NCBI GenBank assembly: GCA_964477205.1
Contig: CAYZDE010000029.1
Span: 1-9,017, forward strand
DNA length: 9,017 nt
DNA from: UBA93 sp964477205
GTDB taxonomy: Archaea; Micrarchaeota; Micrarchaeia; Norongarragalinales; Norongarragalinaceae
Direction of reading: 5' to 3'
Below are positions 7,553 to 9,017 of this stretch, piece after piece; position 1 is the first letter of the stretch; the number at the start of each line of letters is the position of its first letter. Made by a program: the position numbers and the translations under genes. The notes under the pieces were generated by a model. The model was not told where the DNA came from, ran no database searches, and saw nothing but the letters and a program-made list of their open reading frames with translations.

Positions 7553-8032
7553 ATGGGAATCGGCATCGGTGAAATGCAGGAAGGCGGCTTGAGCAATGCT
7601 TTTCAAAGCGTGCGCTCCCGCCTCGTGAAGGAATCCAAACTGAAAACCGAGACCGAACGCCACACGGCTATTCTCACGGTTGAAAAAAACTTACTGTCCT
7701 TGTTGAATGACCGTGAAGTAAAGCAATCATTAATGGTCGCGCCGTTGAAGCGCAACGGCCTATTAGCCAAGCGCGCTAAAGCCGCGAGAATTAAACTGGA
7801 TTTGGTATTAAACGGGTTCGTGAATTCCAATCACTACGAGCCGAAACTCATTACTCAAATATACCCTAAACTGAATGTGCTTCACGCCGAGGGAATCGGC
7901 GTTTCCCCGCGTGGAATCGACCGCCACGAAGCGCGCGTCAAGTCAGTTATAGCGAACTTGGAAGAAAGTTCGCGGGCGCGCACTAAATTCGTAAACCGGT
8001 TGCTCGCCAGGCAAGGCGCGCGTAATGAATGA
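7553..8032 (+). CDS. Uncharacterised basic cytosolic protein, 159 residues
   Basis: I do not recognise this family. The product is soluble, strongly basic and mainly helical, with no Cys, no Trp, no signal peptide and no membrane segment. It opens MGIGIGEMQEGG. Residues about 12-60 form a charged helix region (SRLVKESKLKTETERHTAIL), and 64-84 are Lys/Arg-rich (LKRNGLLAKRAKAARIKL). A GIGVSPRGIDRHEARVKS segment at about 113-130 precedes a final charged helix. The high basic content next to a ribosomal protein gene makes RNA binding or a ribosome-associated role a reasonable guess, but nothing more. The ATG at 7553 is preceded by an AT-rich stretch and a TATA box at leaderless spacing, with no Shine-Dalgarno; Met8 is a less likely alternative start. 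It diverges from the secretion cluster and ends 76 bases before S8e, which has its own promoter. Confidence 0.8.
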   Translation: MGIGIGEMQEGGLSNAFQSVRSRLVKESKLKTETERHTAILTVEKNLLSLLNDREVKQSLMVAPLKRNGLLAKRAKAARIKLDLVLNGFVNSNHYEPKLITQIYPKLNVLHAEGIGVSPRGIDRHEARVKSVIANLEESSRARTKFVNRLLARQGARNE

Positions 8033-8044
8033 ATTCCAACAAAA

Positions 8045-8056
8045 GGTTTTATAACC
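8045..8056 (+). promoter_or_regulatory. TATA box and BRE-like element of the S8e gene
   Basis: The sequence AAAAGG followed by TTTTATAACC looks like a BRE plus TATA box. The TTTATAA core (8048-8054) predicts a start near 8077, giving an mRNA leader of about 30 bases that contains the Shine-Dalgarno. The TATA core sits inside a perfect short inverted repeat, AGGTT-TTAT-AACCT (8044-8057), which could be chance or an operator. Confidence 0.6.
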
Positions 8057-8079
8057 TCGTTTGCCCCCATTTTTAGTTA

Positions 8080-8097
8080 CCTTTTACTAAAAGGAGG
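8080..8097 (+). promoter_or_regulatory. Shine-Dalgarno of S8e with a hairpin that can mask it
   Basis: GGAGG at 8093-8097 is a full anti-16S match and is the only strong ribosome binding site in the window. It is 5 bases before an in-frame TTG (8103) and 11 before the ATG (8109). In the leader, CCTTTT (8080-8085) is complementary to AAAAGG (8089-8094) across a 3-base loop, so a small hairpin would cover the first two G residues of the site. The hairpin is weak. Confidence 0.6.
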
Positions 8098-8108
8098 AAT
8101 GTTTGAAA

Positions 8109-8501
8109 ATGGTTCAATATCATAAAGTGGTTACCACGAAGGGAAGCGGTTCGGGAGCGCGAAAGCGTAGCACGCGCGACAAGCGATTGTGCCACCAAGG
8201 CGGCTTCTTCGCGCGCACGAAGGTTAGCGCCGACGAAAAGGAAAAGCGCACGCCTTTCCGCACGCGCGGGGCAGGTTCGAAAGTGAGCGCGGACATTGTA
8301 GCGTGGGCTAATGTGAGCGATAACGGCATCGTAAAAAAGGCGCGCGTGAAGGACGTAATCGAATCCGCCGCGAACAGGCATTACACTCGCGAGGACATCA
8401 TCACGAAGGGAACCATAATCGAGACTGAAGCCGGCAAGGCGCGCGTCACGAGCAGGCCCGGGCAGGACGGCGTGGTTAACGCAGTCTTAATCAAGGACTA
8501 A
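8109..8501 (+). CDS. rps8e: 30S ribosomal protein S8e
   Basis: A 130-residue component of the archaeal small ribosomal subunit that binds 16S rRNA. The C-terminal two thirds match the conserved S8e core. RTRGAGSKVSA lies at 51-61, where the family usually has RTRGGNRKVR. ANVSDNG is at 67-73, KKARVKDVIESAANRHYTRE at 76-95, then IITKGTIIETEAGKARVTSR and PGQDGVVNAVL to the end. The N-terminus carries the expected basic Gly/Ser/Arg stretch (KGSGSGARKRSTRDKR). I chose ATG 8109 because it gives the usual family length and opening residues. The in-frame TTG at 8103 would add only Met-Lys and has a tighter Shine-Dalgarno spacing, so it cannot be excluded. It has its own promoter and a T-rich terminator, and looks monocistronic. 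Confidence 0.96.
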   Translation: MVQYHKVVTTKGSGSGARKRSTRDKRLCHQGGFFARTKVSADEKEKRTPFRTRGAGSKVSADIVAWANVSDNGIVKKARVKDVIESAANRHYTREDIITKGTIIETEAGKARVTSRPGQDGVVNAVLIKD

Positions 8502-8522
8502 TTTTTCCTTAACTATTTTTTT
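8502..8522 (+). terminator. T-rich termination tracts after S8e
   Basis: Directly after the S8e stop, the plus strand has TTTTT (8502-8506) and then TTTTTTT (8516-8522). Archaeal RNA polymerase stops at such T-runs without needing a hairpin. The second tract lies inside the end of the convergent small gene, where on that gene's strand it encodes Lys codons. Confidence 0.6.
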
Positions 8523-8746
8523 CGGTAGTAATAGCCGCTTAGCAGTAAGCATAAGAGGCCGAGCAAGCCGATTGCCAGCGGCAAGTAATTCGTTCCAGTG
8601 GACCCCTTGACCATGTAAGTCAATTGCGTTGCAATGCCTCCCTGCACTGAGGGCTGCGTTGGCCCGCTGGACAATAAGAATAATGAAGAGTAGACCGCGA
8701 GTACGCCTATCACTGCAAGAGCCATCCACTTGCTTGAAGATTCCAT
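8513..8746 (-). CDS. Small membrane protein, 77 residues, with two helices and a basic C-terminal tail
   Basis: Not recognised. The protein opens MESSSKWMALAV, with a first hydrophobic helix at about 7-26 and a short polar outside loop (28-53, SSGPTQPSVQGGIATQLTYM). A second helix follows at about 54-71 (YLPLAIGLLGLLCLLL), and the protein ends GYYYRKK. The layout could be a simple two-helix hairpin protein. It could also be a small exported protein with a C-terminal helix plus basic tail, the general shape of an archaeosortase sorting signal, though no known signature motif is obvious. ATG 8746 follows the upstream surface-protein gene by 46 bases, so the two may be cotranscribed. It converges on S8e with an 11-base gap. 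The other long frame here (8487-8777) has neither a hydrophobic pattern nor a sensible start context. Confidence 0.7.
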   Translation of the reverse strand: MESSSKWMALAVIGVLAVYSSLFLLSSGPTQPSVQGGIATQLTYMVKGSTGTNYLPLAIGLLGLLCLLLSGYYYRKK

Positions 8747-8786
8747 TGAATAGGTAATGGCGGGTGTGGTTATTCAAGGTTTTGGC

Positions 8787-8792
8787 TTTAAA
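8787..8792 (-). promoter_or_regulatory. Possible TATA box for the small membrane protein
   Basis: TTTAAA on the minus strand lies directly after the stop codon of the upstream gene (8793-8795), with its centre about 43 bases from ATG 8746. That would predict a leader of about 17 bases without a Shine-Dalgarno. Cotranscription with the upstream gene is an equally good explanation. Confidence 0.3.
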
Positions 8793-9017
8793 TTAAATTT
8801 TGGCTTTTGCATGCTTGCGGCTTGAGTTCCATGCCCACCAGCACGGCAGCAGTAACAAGATTAGCCAGTACCAAATCGGCCATTCCCAGTAATTAAAGTT
8901 CAAGGATGCCCGAACTAAAACCGGGGCTCCGAAACTTACGCCGGGCTCTTGAAATTCACTCAATGCGAGGTACTCGTCCGCGTAGTACTCGAAGTAAACA
9001 GATTCGCCCGGCGCCAG
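8793..9017 (-). CDS. C-terminal end of a surface protein with a Trp-rich membrane anchor (5' end outside window)
   Basis: This minus-strand frame is open from the right edge to the TAA at 8795-8793 and gives the last 74 residues of a larger protein. It begins LAPGESVYFEYYADEYLALS, which looks like an extracellular beta-rich domain with many aromatics. A short linker (APVLVRASLNFN) leads to a hydrophobic segment at about 44-63 of the fragment containing seven tryptophans (YWEWPIWYWLILLLLPCWWA). A short tail, SSRKHAKAKI, is basic and should face the cytoplasm. This is a type I anchored topology. The architecture (outside domain, one helix, basic tail) would also suit an archaeosortase substrate, but no conserved sorting motif is recognised. 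No family can be named from this fragment. Confidence 0.75.
   Translation of the reverse strand: MAPGESVYFEYYADEYLALSEFQEPGVSFGAPVLVRASLNFNYWEWPIWYWLILLLLPCWWAWNSSRKHAKAKI

Noticed and set aside
7236..7553. A 105-codon plus-strand frame running through the divergent promoter
   Set aside because: It is antisense to the well-supported N-terminus of the T2SSF protein, and its end crosses the TATA box and the start of the 159-residue gene.
8071..8092. A 7-base inverted repeat TTTTAGT/ACTAAAA before the S8e gene
   Set aside because: It is made almost only of A and T, and its left arm falls at or before the predicted transcription start, so it is unlikely to exist fully in the mRNA.
8099..8125. 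An ATG directly after the S8e Shine-Dalgarno, opening an 8-codon frame
   Set aside because: It is out of frame with S8e, stops at once, and lies only 1 base after GGAGG, too close for initiation.
8487..8777. A 96-codon minus-strand frame overlapping the small membrane protein
   Set aside because: It overlaps the end of S8e, has no hydrophobic pattern, and is out of frame with the two-helix protein that explains the same DNA.

Overview
This window is archaeal. It carries ribosomal protein S8e, which is found only in archaea and eukaryotes. It also has a predicted archaeosortase, an archaeal-type TadC/FlaJ-like assembly protein, TATA-type promoters spaced for leaderless mRNAs, and very short intergenic gaps. 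A run of exactly 100 Ns (3668-3767) shows it is a draft scaffold, perhaps metagenome-derived. A DPANN-type lineage is plausible, but this is only an impression and the sequence does not fix it.

Left and centre (1-7492, all minus strand) is a four-gene cluster read from right to left. First comes a 757-residue polytopic membrane protein with two T2SSF-type domains (TadC/FlaJ/PilC-like). Two bases later starts a 169-residue exosortase/archaeosortase-family enzyme with a visible Cys/Arg/His triad. Overlapping its stop by 4 bases (ATGA) is a Cys-rich protein with an N-terminal membrane anchor, interrupted by the gap. Last is a very large signal-anchored protein, 1178 codons inside the window and still open at base 1. 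It has four tandem carboxypeptidase-regulatory-like beta-sandwich domains followed by a Cys-rich half. Together this looks like a system for exporting, processing and assembling surface proteins. No assembly ATPase, pilin or prepilin peptidase is in the window. The last gene probably also has its own promoter (TTTAAA at 3560-3565).

A 60-base divergent intergenic region (7493-7552) holds one self-complementary TATA box about 30 bases from both start codons. It separates the cluster from an unrecognised 159-residue basic cytosolic protein (plus strand), which is followed by rpsH8e-type S8e (plus strand) with a TATA box, a strong Shine-Dalgarno and T-rich termination tracts.

Right end (8513-9017, minus strand): a 77-residue two-helix membrane protein converges on S8e. 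Upstream of it is the 3' end of another surface protein, which finishes in an extraordinarily tryptophan-rich membrane segment and a basic tail. No tRNA, rRNA, CRISPR, insertion sequence or long DNA repeat was recognised. No stretch over 300 bases lacks a gene.
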